From CAYUKK01 sp964445305 (lineage in GTDB: Bacteria; Acidobacteriota; Aminicenantia; Aminicenantales; UBA8522), in the NCBI GenBank assembly GCA_964445305.1, contig CAYUKK010000233.1, forward strand, positions 1 to 13,249: a DNA stretch of 13,249 bases, given 5' to 3'. Positions within the stretch are counted from its first letter, which is position 1, and each line of letters opens with the position of its first letter. Below, piece by piece: positions 6,131 to 13,249 of the stretch. Below the pieces are notes generated by a model. That model saw only the letters and a list, made by a program, of their open reading frames with translations, searched no databases and was not told where the DNA came from. The translations under genes and the position numbers were made by a program.

Positions 6131-7555
6131 TCAGCGAGCAACTTTGAGGAACTGTCCAGCAGGGGGCGTAGCGCCGAGCTCCAACCCATTGAGGATAGCG
6201 AATTGTGGCCAGACCTCTTTTTGCATCCCGACTCGCGCGAAGACTTCCTGGAGAGTCTGTTTTCCATCGGCGACCAGGAGCCTGAGCCGGACGGGCTGTC
6301 GGCGCAGGTGGGCGGGATCTCTGAGCTCAGCAAAGGATTGGACACTCTGGCGGAAAAGCGGGTCAAAGCGCCCAAAATCGAGAGACGCTGAAAGGGCTGA
6401 GAAGGTATAGATGAATTCTCCCTTTCGGATGAACGACAAACGGATTCGGAGAGAAGAGCCGTTTTCCCGAACGATATCGTAGGTTTGATGGTAGGAAGAA
6501 AACCCGGAGACGTGAAGTCTGTCCTCGCCTACAAAACGTCTTTCTTTGAGGGAAGCCGCCCTTTTGCTGGCATACTCGGGGAGCGAATCCGCTGTCTTTT
6601 CCGCCTGAAGGACGAGAGCGCCTTTTTGGTCCTTACTCACGAGGGCGACCTGGGCGGGTGTGTTCTGGACTGTCCAGCCTTCCGGGATGTCGAAAGCAAA
6701 GGCCAGCCCGGGGTGGTAGAATGCCCGCCCTTCTACGTATCCCTGGCGAGGGTCATCCCCATAAACGACCCCGTCAATCTTCTGGAGATAGGGCTTGTCC
6801 TTGTAGGCGAGAGCGGCGTCGGTGTCGACGAGCATTTGCCTGGCCCTGGCGATTCGGTCCTTCGTCAGGGGGTGAGTGGAAAGGAAGCCGGGCAGGGAGC
6901 GTCCGCCCGACAGGTCACCCATTTTTTCGAGGGAGGCAAAGAAGTTGATCATCGGGCCGGGGTTGTACCCTGCTTTCCGGGCGTATTCGATGCCCAGGGA
7001 ATCCGCCTGGTATTCGTCATCCCGACTGTATTTGAGGAAAAGGAGCTGCATGCCGACGCTGGCAACGCCGGAGATTTGGGCAAATGTTTCGCTGAGAGCA
7101 CTGCCCACGGCCAAACCTGCCTGGACGAGGAGCACCTGGCTCATCCGCCTGAGGCTGTGGCGGGCGTTGACGTGCCCGAGTTCATGACCGAGGACAACAG
7201 CCATTTCTGCCTCCGACTGCATCAAGGCGAGGATTCCCCGAGTAACGTAGATGTAGCCGCCAGGCACAGCGAAGGCATTGATGACGGGAGTGTCGAGCAC
7301 AGCGAAATGGTATTCGAGTTGGGGACGGTGAGTGAGCGGGGCAATCTTTTTCCCCACGGATTCGACGTAGGCATTGAGCGCGGCATCTTCGTAAAGGCCG
7401 TATTGCTGGCGGATCTCAGCATCCGTTTGGGCGCCGAGGGCTATTTCCTGTTGTTCAGAGAACAGGCTAAGTTCTCTCTCCCCTGTCACGGGGTTGACGG
7501 CGCATCTGGCCAGGGCAAGGATTAAGGCGGAAACCCAGATGGTCGCCTGCTTCAT
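6131..7555 (-). CDS. M48-family zinc metalloprotease, probable lipoprotein
   Basis: A 474-residue envelope peptidase. A short signal peptide (MKQATIWVSALILALAR) leads to Cys18 in the family-typical context C-A-V-N-P-V-T-G-E-R-E-L-S. The catalytic domain (about 30-230) has HELGH (His124, Glu125, His128) and the third zinc ligand Glu181 in DEYQAD, so the active site is complete. NAFAVPGGYIYVTRG precedes the zinc helix as in BepA/LoiP-type M48 enzymes. After about residue 275 come a region of unassigned fold and a C-terminal segment (about 425-474, TLQEVF...AILNGLE...GQFLKV) that looks like a degenerate LysM-type module. Arg17 sits directly before the lipobox Cys, where Gly, Ala or Ser is usual, so lipidation is uncertain. 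The start is supported by GAGGTG just upstream. A role in outer-membrane protein quality control is possible but inferred. Confidence 0.92.
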   Translation of the reverse strand: MKQATIWVSALILALARCAVNPVTGERELSLFSEQQEIALGAQTDAEIRQQYGLYEDAALNAYVESVGKKIAPLTHRPQLEYHFAVLDTPVINAFAVPGGYIYVTRGILALMQSEAEMAVVLGHELGHVNARHSLRRMSQVLLVQAGLAVGSALSETFAQISGVASVGMQLLFLKYSRDDEYQADSLGIEYARKAGYNPGPMINFFASLEKMGDLSGGRSLPGFLSTHPLTKDRIARARQMLVDTDAALAYKDKPYLQKIDGVVYGDDPRQGYVEGRAFYHPGLAFAFDIPEGWTVQNTPAQVALVSKDQKGALVLQAEKTADSLPEYASKRAASLKERRFVGEDRLHVSGFSSYHQTYDIVRENGSSLRIRLSFIRKGEFIYTFSALSASLDFGRFDPLFRQSVQSFAELRDPAHLRRQPVRLRLLVADGKQTLQEVFARVGMQKEVWPQFAILNGLELGATPPAGQFLKVAR

Positions 7556-7604
7556 GCTGTCACCTCGATGGGCTTAGAGTTAGCAGAAAGCGTCTGCCCT
7601 GTCA

Positions 7605-7613
7605 ATTCTATCA
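7605..7613 (-). promoter_or_regulatory. Candidate extended -10 promoter of the M48 gene
   Basis: On the minus strand TGATAGAAT (an extended -10, TGn plus a 5/6 match to TATAAT) lies about 50 nt before the ATG. A perfect TTGACA (7600-7605) overlaps it and could be the -35 of a second promoter with a poor -10 (TAACTC at 7577-7582, 17-nt spacer, preceded by TGC). Which one is used cannot be decided by eye. Confidence 0.35.
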
Positions 7614-7671
7614 TGCCACCATCTCACTCGGAGCCATGAGAAAATGAAGATGCGCCATATTTTTCTGGATT

Positions 7672-7693
7672 TAGTGGGCAAGACCACTATAAT
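7672..7693 (+). promoter_or_regulatory. Consensus -10 box with overlapping inverted repeat, upstream of the tricorn-like gene
   Basis: TATAAT (7688-7693) is a perfect -10 box, and transcription would start near 7700 (leader about 42 nt). No good -35 is seen at 16-18 nt. The perfect inverted repeat TAGTGG (7672-7677), GCAAGA spacer, CCACTA (7684-7689) fills the spacer region and overlaps the first two bases of the -10. This is the geometry of a repressor or activator site at a promoter with a weak -35. The regulator is unknown. Confidence 0.42.
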
Positions 7694-7741
7694 ATTGGAA
7701 AAGGCTATGGCTTTGCCTTACCGCTTTGAAAGGAGGTATCC

Positions 7742-10700
7742 ATGAAAGGAAGACGTTTTGTCTCTTTGGTCATGGGGATGGCTGCTTTCCTGACCTCGAG
7801 TTCCTGGCTATCAGCCATCGACACGAAGGACACTGTTTTCTTGAGTCAACCGGCCATAGGCGCGAACAGGATTGCCTTCACCTACGCAGGCGACCTTTGG
7901 ACAGCGGATGTCGACGGCCAGAACCCGCGCAAGTTAACTTCCGATTTGGGGTTGGAATCGAACCCCGTCTTTTCGCCTGACGGAAAGTGGCTGGCTTTCA
8001 GCGCTCAGTATGAAGGGAATACCGACGTTTACGTTGTTTCTTCTGAGGGCGGCATTCCCCGGCGGCTGACCTGGCATCCTTATTTTGACCAGGTGCAGGG
8101 GTTTACGCCCGACGGAAAAGCGGTCGTCTTCACCTCGGCTCGATATTCTTTTGTTCGGGCCTGGAATCATCTGTTCACCGTTCCCGTCGAGGGAGGCTTC
8201 CCTGAACAGCTGGAGCTTCCCTACGTCTTTCGAGCCTCTTTTTCGCCAGACGGCCAGAAGATTGCCTATAACCCCTTGGCCGATGCTTTTCTCCAGTGGA
8301 AAAATTATCGCGGCGGTCAGGCCTCGGTTATCCTCATCTACGACCGCAAAGACCACAGCCTTGAGAAAATTCCCCAGCCCGAGGGCCGCTCGAACGACGT
8401 CAACCCGATGTGGGTCGGGGACAAAATTTATTTTCGTTCCGACCGTAACGGTGAGTTCAACCTCTTTTCTTTTGACACGAAAACGAGAAAAATTGAACAG
8501 CACACCCACCACGAAGATTTTCCTATCGTCAGCGCTTCGGCCGGTGCCGGGAAAATCATCTATGAGCAGGGAGGATATCTCCACATCTTCGACCCCGCCA
8601 CTGAGAAGAGCTCGCGTCTTTCCATCGGTGTGGCCGCTGACCTCCTCGAGCTCCGGGAGAGGTTTGTCAAGGGAGCTCGCTATATCCGCAATGCTTCCAT
8701 CTCGCCCACGGGGGCGAGGGCGGTTTTTGAATTCCGCGGTGAGGTTGTGACCCTGCCTGCCGAGAAAGGAGATTTCCGCAACATCACTCTGACCCAGGGC
8801 GCCCACGAACGCTCGCCCGTCTGGTCCCCGGACGGCAAGTCCATCGCCTATTTTTCCGATGAATCTGGAGAATATGAGCTTCACATCCGCAACCAGGACG
8901 GCAAGGGCGAGGTGAAGAAGTACAAGCTCGCGGGTGCCGGCTTCTATGATGCTCCGGTCTGGTCGCCAGACAGCCAGAAAATCGCCTATGCCGACAATTC
9001 CTGGAGTCTTTATTGGATCGATCGGAAAACTGGACTTTGCAGGAAAATCGCCTCCGAGTATCTCTACGGTCCGAGCCGCATCCGGAGCGTCTATTCATCC
9101 TGGTCGCCCGATTCCAAGTGGATTGTTTACACGCTCAACACCCAGACTTATATCCAGAAGGTCTTCGTCTATTCCCTCGACAAGGACAAGTCCTTCCCCA
9201 TCACCGACGGACTGAGCGAGGTGAGCGAGCCGGTCTTCGACCCGAGCGGTAAGTACCTCTATTTTTTCTCTTCCACTGATGCTGGGCCGGTGAAGCAGTG
9301 GTTCGATATGTCGAACGCCGACATGGCCGTCACCAGTTCCCTCTACCTGGCTGTCTTGAGGAAGGATTTGCCTAACCCACTGGCCAAAGAGAGCGATGAG
9401 GAAAAGGGTATGAGTGAGGAAAAACCCAAAGAAGAAAAGGGCGCTCCGCCCGAGAAAGAGACGAAACCAGAAAAGGCTGCTCCTAAAAAGGAAGAAAAGG
9501 TGGCCATTGATTTCGAGGGAATCAACCAGAGAATCCTGGCTCTCCCCATAAGCGCTGGCAACTACCGGAATCTTCAGGTGGGTGAGAGCGGCCAGATCTA
9601 CTATCTCGAATATCCGCCCCGCTCGGTCAGTATTTTCGGGCCGCCGCGGGAGGGCGCGAAACTCCACAAGTTCGATTTGAAATCGCGAAAGGATGAAGTC
9701 ATCCTCGAGGGTGTCACGAGCTACATCATTTCCGCCGATAAGAAAAAGATGCTCTATGTCTCGGCCGACACGTGGGCGATTGTCGGTTTGGGTGGCAAGA
9801 TCCAGCCTGGCCAGGGCAAGCTCAACGTCGACTCGATCGAGGTCAAAATCAACCCGAGCGCTGAATGGCCCCAAATCTTTCACGAGGCCTGGCGCATCAA
9901 CCGCGATTACTTCTATGACCCCAACATGCATGGCTGTGACTGGCCAGCCATGAGGGAGAAATACGCCAGGTTCTTGCCCCACCTCTCCTGCCGGAACGAC
10001 CTCAACCGCCTCATCCAGTGGATGTGCAGTGAAATCGCCGTCGGTCATCACCGGGTCGGCGGCGGCGATTTCCTGGCTGAACCCAAGCGGGTGCCGGTCG
10101 GCCTGCTCGGCGCCGACTACGAAATCGCCAACGGCCGCTATCGGTTTAAGAAGGTTTATGGCGGTCTCAACTGGAACCCCGAGCTTCGCTCTCCCCTGAC
10201 CGAGCCGGGCGTGGACGTCAGAGCCGGCGAGTATCTCCTGGCCGTTAACGGCGTTGACCTTCGTCCGCCGACGAACCTCTTCAGCGCTTTCGAGAACACG
10301 GCCGAAAAGATGATCGAAATCACCGTCGGCTCCAACCCTGATGGGACCGGCTCTCGCACTGTCCAGGTCGTTCCCATCGCCGACGAGAGCAGCCTGCGGA
10401 ATCGCGACTGGGTGGAGGGAAACCTGAGGAAAGTTGAGGAAGCAACGGGCGGCCGTGTCGCTTACGTGTATGTCCCCAACACGTCAACCCTCGGCCACAC
10501 GTATTTCAAGCGTTATTTCTTCCCTCAGGCGCACAAGGAGGCTATCATCGTGGATGAGCGGCACAACGGGGGAGGTCAAGTGGCGGATTATTACATTGAC
10601 CACCTGCGCAAGCCGTTCATCGCCATGTGGGCCATGCGCTACGGCGCAGATTTAAAGACGCCGAGCGCTTCTATCCAGGGGCCGAAAGTCATGCTCATCA

Positions 10701-11056
10701 ACGAGACGGCCGGCTCGGGCGGGGATTTGCTCCCCTGGATGTTCCGCAAGTTCGGGCTCGGGCCCCTCATCGGGAAGAGAACCTGGGGCGGTCTGGTGGG
10801 GGTTTTGGGCTTTCCTGTTCTCATGGACGGCGGGATGGTCACCGCCCCGAACCTGGCCATCTGGACGGAGGATGGCTGGGTGGTGGAAAACGAAGGAGTG
10901 CCGCCAGATATCGAGGTTGAGATAACGCCAGCTGACATGATGGCCGGTCGCGACCCTCAGCTGGAGAAGGCTATCGAGGTCGTCCTGGACATGCTTAAAA
11001 AGAACCCGCCACCCATGCTCAAGCGGCCGGCCTTTCCTGTTCGTGTCCGGAAATAG
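7742..11056 (+). CDS. Exported tricorn-like peptidase (TolB-type beta-propeller, PDZ, S41)
   Basis: A 1104-residue protein of the tricorn/S41 family, which cleaves peptides released by other proteases. The signal peptide probably ends at SWLSA (cut after about residue 25), unlike the cytosolic archaeal tricorn. Propeller blades carry repeats such as FSPDGKWLAF (77), FTPDGKAVVF (121), FSPDGQKIAY (167), WSPDGKSIAY (361), WSPDSQKIAY (407) and WSPDSKWIVY (454). A Lys/Glu/Pro-rich linker (about 548-587) precedes FEGINQRILALPI. Then follow a helical region with His769 (EIAVGHHRVGGGD), a PDZ domain (about 785-870), and the S41 core with nucleophile Ser992 (NETAGSGGD) and probable Glu1049 (VVENEGVPPD). 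The residue before His769, Ser in Thermoplasma tricorn, is Gly here, and the residue after the nucleophile is Gly rather than Asp. AAAGGAGGT (7729-7737) fixes the start. Substrate unknown; peptide degradation in the envelope is inferred. Confidence 0.93.
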   Translation: MKGRRFVSLVMGMAAFLTSSSWLSAIDTKDTVFLSQPAIGANRIAFTYAGDLWTADVDGQNPRKLTSDLGLESNPVFSPDGKWLAFSAQYEGNTDVYVVSSEGGIPRRLTWHPYFDQVQGFTPDGKAVVFTSARYSFVRAWNHLFTVPVEGGFPEQLELPYVFRASFSPDGQKIAYNPLADAFLQWKNYRGGQASVILIYDRKDHSLEKIPQPEGRSNDVNPMWVGDKIYFRSDRNGEFNLFSFDTKTRKIEQHTHHEDFPIVSASAGAGKIIYEQGGYLHIFDPATEKSSRLSIGVAADLLELRERFVKGARYIRNASISPTGARAVFEFRGEVVTLPAEKGDFRNITLTQGAHERSPVWSPDGKSIAYFSDESGEYELHIRNQDGKGEVKKYKLAGAGFYDAPVWSPDSQKIAYADNSWSLYWIDRKTGLCRKIASEYLYGPSRIRSVYSSWSPDSKWIVYTLNTQTYIQKVFVYSLDKDKSFPITDGLSEVSEPVFDPSGKYLYFFSSTDAGPVKQWFDMSNADMAVTSSLYLAVLRKDLPNPLAKESDEEKGMSEEKPKEEKGAPPEKETKPEKAAPKKEEKVAIDFEGINQRILALPISAGNYRNLQVGESGQIYYLEYPPRSVSIFGPPREGAKLHKFDLKSRKDEVILEGVTSYIISADKKKMLYVSADTWAIVGLGGKIQPGQGKLNVDSIEVKINPSAEWPQIFHEAWRINRDYFYDPNMHGCDWPAMREKYARFLPHLSCRNDLNRLIQWMCSEIAVGHHRVGGGDFLAEPKRVPVGLLGADYEIANGRYRFKKVYGGLNWNPELRSPLTEPGVDVRAGEYLLAVNGVDLRPPTNLFSAFENTAEKMIEITVGSNPDGTGSRTVQVVPIADESSLRNRDWVEGNLRKVEEATGGRVAYVYVPNTSTLGHTYFKRYFFPQAHKEAIIVDERHNGGGQVADYYIDHLRKPFIAMWAMRYGADLKTPSASIQGPKVMLINETAGSGGDLLPWMFRKFGLGPLIGKRTWGGLVGVLGFPVLMDGGMVTAPNLAIWTEDGWVVENEGVPPDIEVEITPADMMAGRDPQLEKAIEVVLDMLKKNPPPMLKRPAFPVRVRK

Positions 11057-11068
11057 ATAGCCAAAACT

Positions 11069-12604
11069 TTATTTCCGTGGGGAGCGGTCGTTGAGTCGGC
11101 CATCTCGCTCGGGCAAGAGAAGAACATTCTTTTCGAGGAGCCCATCGGCAAGGTTAACGGGGATTCTCATCGCGTGGTAGCCAGGGGCCCAGATGCGCAG
11201 GGTGTATTTTCCTGGTTCGAGAAGACGGAGATAGCGGCCAGTTGCCCGATGGGTTGTCCTGGGCTGGATGTACCTGAAGTCATCGATTTCGACCACAGAT
11301 ACAACAGCTTCGAGCGGCGAGCGACTTTTTTTATCCAGAACCCGGCCCGTAATGCCCGGCCCGCGGAGCCTTTCGAGCAGGAAGAAAAGGCCTTCCAGGT
11401 TTGACCTGACGACACGGTCGATCACAGTGCTGTCCAGGGGAATGAAGGATTTTCCCGTTTCAATGAGAAACTCCAGAGTCCCGAGTGTCGCGTACATCCA
11501 CGGCGAACTTTGATTGGCGGCGGTCTGGCGCCCGTAACCATATGTCCCTGTTCCTTCCAGGTTCTCAATCTTCGAGGCGAGCGTAGAGGCGATTTTGAGG
11601 AGCACGCTGTGGTCCGGCGCACGGGCACCGCTCGACGGCCAGGACCATTGATAGTAGATGACTTCGCCATAGCTGTGGTAGGTCACCGAAAGAGCGAACT
11701 TTTCCTCCTCGGCCAGATTCCTTTTCGCTTTTGTTTCTTCCTCAGAGAAAGGGGCAGGCCCGCGGTAAGTCCAGTCGGCTGGGTTGGACGATCCGGCATA
11801 CGTCCAGTTGATGTTATAGTTTCGGTTGAGGTCGACGCCGTCGTAATCGAAATCGACCACACCGTTGGAGTCGTTATCCCTGAGGTTCTTGCGCCACCAC
11901 GGCGAGCCGAGCTGGCGGTCGAGGATGATCTGGTAGCCTTCAGGGTTCATGATGGGGATGACCCAGATTTCGAAATCGTCGACCCAGGAGGTCACGCGCT
12001 CGTCCCAGCCGTAGCGCAAAACCAGGTGGTTGATGAAGGCGAGAGCGATTTCGTTGCCCAGCGGTTCGCGAGCATGGTGCATGGCGTCGACGAGAAAAGC
12101 CGGTTCATCTTCGTCCATTTCGGGATGGTCGGAGATTTTTAGTGCCCAGATGGGCAGCGAAAACCTGGTGCTGCGGCCGATAAGGTGGAGTCTGGTTATA
12201 AAGGGATAGGTCCGGGCAATAAGGCTCAAATACTCGAAGGTTTCTTCGACCGTGTGGTAATAAGGGTCGAGAGGCTGCCCTACCAGGTCGGATTCCCGCT
12301 GGAGAATTTCTATCTGGTAGCCTTGCTGAAGGAGGTCAGATAGCTCTTTTTCAGTGACGACCGCATCGCGCGGCGTTCGAGGAGCCATGGAGGCAAAGTC
12401 GAGGGCCAGCCGGGAAAGGGAGATCATCTTTTCCGGTGAGGCCGTGATTCTGACGAGGTATCTTTCTGGTTTGCTCGCTTGAAGTGGAAACTCGAGAATC
12501 GCCAGAGCTGAGATCCAAGTCAGAGCTAACCTGAAAATCGAGGCAGAAAGCCAGGAGCGAGGCCCTTCTCGTCCTTTGCCGGGAGAGTCAATCTCTGGGC
12601 CCAT
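11069..12604 (-). CDS. Exported M14 zinc carboxypeptidase with C-terminal regulatory-type domain
   Basis: A 511-residue peptidase that removes C-terminal residues from peptides. An N-terminal export signal with a long polar n-region (to about 44, ...SALAILEFPLQAS) is followed by a propeptide-like stretch and the M14 domain (about 112-410). Zinc ligands are His177 and Glu180 (HHARE) and His310 (TYHSYG). Substrate-binding residues are Arg238 (WWRKN) and Asn260-Arg261 (DLNRN). The catalytic Glu is probably Glu378 in GTLEFLIETG. An Asp-rich insert (DNDSNGVVDFDYDG) may bind calcium. Residues about 416-490 (GITGRVLDKKS...LLEPGKYTLRIWAPGY) form a carboxypeptidase-regulatory-like beta domain. The start is the only plausible one, although it leaves a very short leader after the promoter at 12620. 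It converges on the tricorn-like gene with 12 bp between stops; a joint role in peptide breakdown is inferred. Confidence 0.93.
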   Translation of the reverse strand: MGPEIDSPGKGREGPRSWLSASIFRLALTWISALAILEFPLQASKPERYLVRITASPEKMISLSRLALDFASMAPRTPRDAVVTEKELSDLLQQGYQIEILQRESDLVGQPLDPYYHTVEETFEYLSLIARTYPFITRLHLIGRSTRFSLPIWALKISDHPEMDEDEPAFLVDAMHHAREPLGNEIALAFINHLVLRYGWDERVTSWVDDFEIWVIPIMNPEGYQIILDRQLGSPWWRKNLRDNDSNGVVDFDYDGVDLNRNYNINWTYAGSSNPADWTYRGPAPFSEEETKAKRNLAEEEKFALSVTYHSYGEVIYYQWSWPSSGARAPDHSVLLKIASTLASKIENLEGTGTYGYGRQTAANQSSPWMYATLGTLEFLIETGKSFIPLDSTVIDRVVRSNLEGLFFLLERLRGPGITGRVLDKKSRSPLEAVVSVVEIDDFRYIQPRTTHRATGRYLRLLEPGKYTLRIWAPGYHAMRIPVNLADGLLEKNVLLLPERDGRLNDRSPRK

Positions 12605-12619
12605 TGCTCTTGGTTTTTT

Positions 12620-12628
12620 ATTATACCA
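12620..12628 (-). promoter_or_regulatory. Extended -10 promoter of the M14 carboxypeptidase gene
   Basis: On the minus strand TGGTATAAT is a perfect extended -10 (TGn plus TATAAT). No -35 is seen at the usual spacing, which is common for extended -10 promoters. The expected start, near 12613, leaves only about 9 nt before the ATG at 12604. Confidence 0.55.
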
Positions 12629-12688
12629 CTTTCATTTTGTCCAGTTTTGCCCCCTGGGGTACATTTTCTCATGAGGCAACTCGAGGGT

Positions 12689-12718
12689 TTGACATCATCT
12701 CGCCAGCTTGAATAAACT
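12689..12718 (+). promoter_or_regulatory. Candidate promoter of the right-edge chimeric frame
   Basis: A perfect TTGACA (12689-12694), an 18-nt spacer and TAAACT (12713-12718, four of six to consensus). Transcription would start near 12725, about 46 nt before the ATG at 12771, with GAGAG (12760-12764) as a weak ribosome binding site. It is probably the original promoter of the oxidoreductase gene whose start survives downstream. Confidence 0.4.
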
Positions 12719-12770
12719 TGGGAATCTGGTCGCGCTTTTCGGTGCGGCTGGGTAAGGTCGAGAGAGTCCT

Positions 12771-13249
12771 ATGAGCACCATTCGGTACGCCATTATCGGG
12801 CTTAGTGGAATCGCGGAAAGCTGCCTTGCCAGGGAAGGGTTTGGTTGCGGTCGGAAGAGGTTATCCCCTGTCCCTGGCAGCTTTTGCCAGAGCAAGCATT
12901 TTACGACGGCCGGCGAAGGAGGCGCTGTCATCACCGATGACGAGGACCTTGCCTGGCGCTGCCGGCCCTTCCGGGACCATGGTTATGACGTGCAGAAAAG
13001 ACTTAACCTTCTCGAGCTTGAATCCAAGCTGATGTACATCCATACTCGTGTCGGGTCTAACTATCGGATGACCGAAGTTCAGTCAGCCATCGGGCTGGCT
13101 GAGCTGGAAAGGTTTGCCTCGTGGAATCTGCCGGCGCGTCGGGTCGATTATTCGGCCGTCCGTTGCCCAACTGCTCACTGGCTGACCGACCGGACCATTT
13201 CATTTTTCACTCACCCCGTTTACACGGAGAGGCATGTTGAGCTCATGAT
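12771..13249 (+). pseudogene. Chimeric remnant: Gfo/Idh/MocA oxidoreductase N-terminus joined to an internally deleted DegT/DnrJ/EryC1 aminotransferase (runs off the edge)
   Basis: The frame from ATG 12771 is open for 159 codons to the window edge. Residues 1 to about 36 (MSTIRYAIIGLSGIAES, then REGFGCGRKRLSPVPG) look like the Rossmann start of a Gfo/Idh/MocA oxidoreductase; the usual GxGGIAE glycine is Ser12. From about 37 the text switches to the middle of a PLP sugar aminotransferase: SKHFTTAGEGGAVITDDEDL with PLP lysine Lys42, then FRDHGYDV, RVGSNYRMTEVQSAIGLAEL and WNLPARR. At about 124-131 it jumps to the family C-terminus, CPTAHWLTDRTISFFTHPVY (132-151). Some 170 residues before Lys42 and more than 100 after WNLPARR appear missing. 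The catalytic site cannot be complete, so I call it a decayed gene-fusion remnant. Alternatives are an assembly chimera or a reduced expressed protein. Confidence 0.7.

Noticed and set aside
6485..7525. A 346-codon open frame on the plus strand
   Set aside because: It lies entirely antisense to the M48 gene, whose catalytic motifs and ribosome binding site are clear, and its translation has no recognisable domain. High-GC coding DNA often leaves such open antisense frames.
7742..9300. Repeated FSPDG/WSPDG-type coding units as a possible DNA repeat array
   Set aside because: The repetition is at protein level (beta-propeller blades) with irregular spacing; it is not a nucleotide repeat or CRISPR array.
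9095..10051. A 318-codon minus-strand frame within the tricorn-like gene (a similar 316-codon frame lies at 7934-8884)
   Set aside because: Antisense to well-supported propeller and S41 coding sequence; no start signal or domain seen.
12695..12934. A 79-codon minus-strand frame in the right-edge region
   Set aside because: No recognisable protein; it lies antisense to the chimeric frame, whose plus-strand translation matches known families.

Overview
This window looks like a chromosomal segment of an anaerobic bacterium with moderately high GC. An oxygen-sensitive class III ribonucleotide reductase operon points to anaerobic growth, and several exported peptidases point to protein or peptide use. 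Gene style and the exported TolB-PDZ-S41 peptidase recall Acidobacteriota/Aminicenantia-like genomes, but that placement is a low-confidence inference. I saw no rRNA, tRNA, CRISPR array, insertion sequence or phage gene.

Layout. (1) 1-1846, plus strand: the 3' part of an MFS transporter gene, then a YihX-like HAD phosphatase 13 nt downstream. (2) 1857-2252, minus strand: a YjbQ/UPF0047 protein, tail to tail with the HAD gene (10-bp gap). (3) 2253-2486: a divergent control region with a promoter facing each way. The plus-strand promoter is close to consensus and is followed, at the predicted transcription start, by a near-perfect 25-bp palindrome and then a second inverted repeat. (4) 2487-5956, plus strand: a deoxynucleotide operon of nrdD (anaerobic RNR), an 88-aa glutaredoxin-like redoxin, nrdG (radical-SAM activase) and dut (dUTPase). 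(5) 6131-7555, minus strand: a probable M48 lipoprotein metalloprotease with a likely terminator just after it. (6) 7556-7741: a second divergent control region. (7) 7742-11056, plus strand: a 1104-aa exported tricorn-like peptidase (beta-propeller, PDZ, S41). (8) 11069-12604, minus strand: an exported M14 zinc carboxypeptidase, tail to tail with the tricorn-like gene (12-bp gap). (9) 12605-12770: a third divergent promoter region. (10) 12771 to the right edge: an open frame that reads as a collage of sugar-pathway enzymes. It has the N-terminus of a Gfo/Idh/MocA oxidoreductase, then the middle and the C-terminus of a DegT/DnrJ/EryC1 aminotransferase with large parts missing.

How the genes work together. 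In the nrd operon, NrdG would install the glycyl radical on NrdD, the small CxxC redoxin probably supplies the electrons, and Dut keeps dUTP out of the dNTP pool and makes dUMP for dTMP synthesis. The M48, tricorn-like and M14 enzymes form a peptidase neighbourhood outside the cytoplasm, although they are three separate transcription units. No stretch over 300 bases lacks a gene. The gap 5957-6110 shows only weak inverted repeats and no clear terminator for dut.
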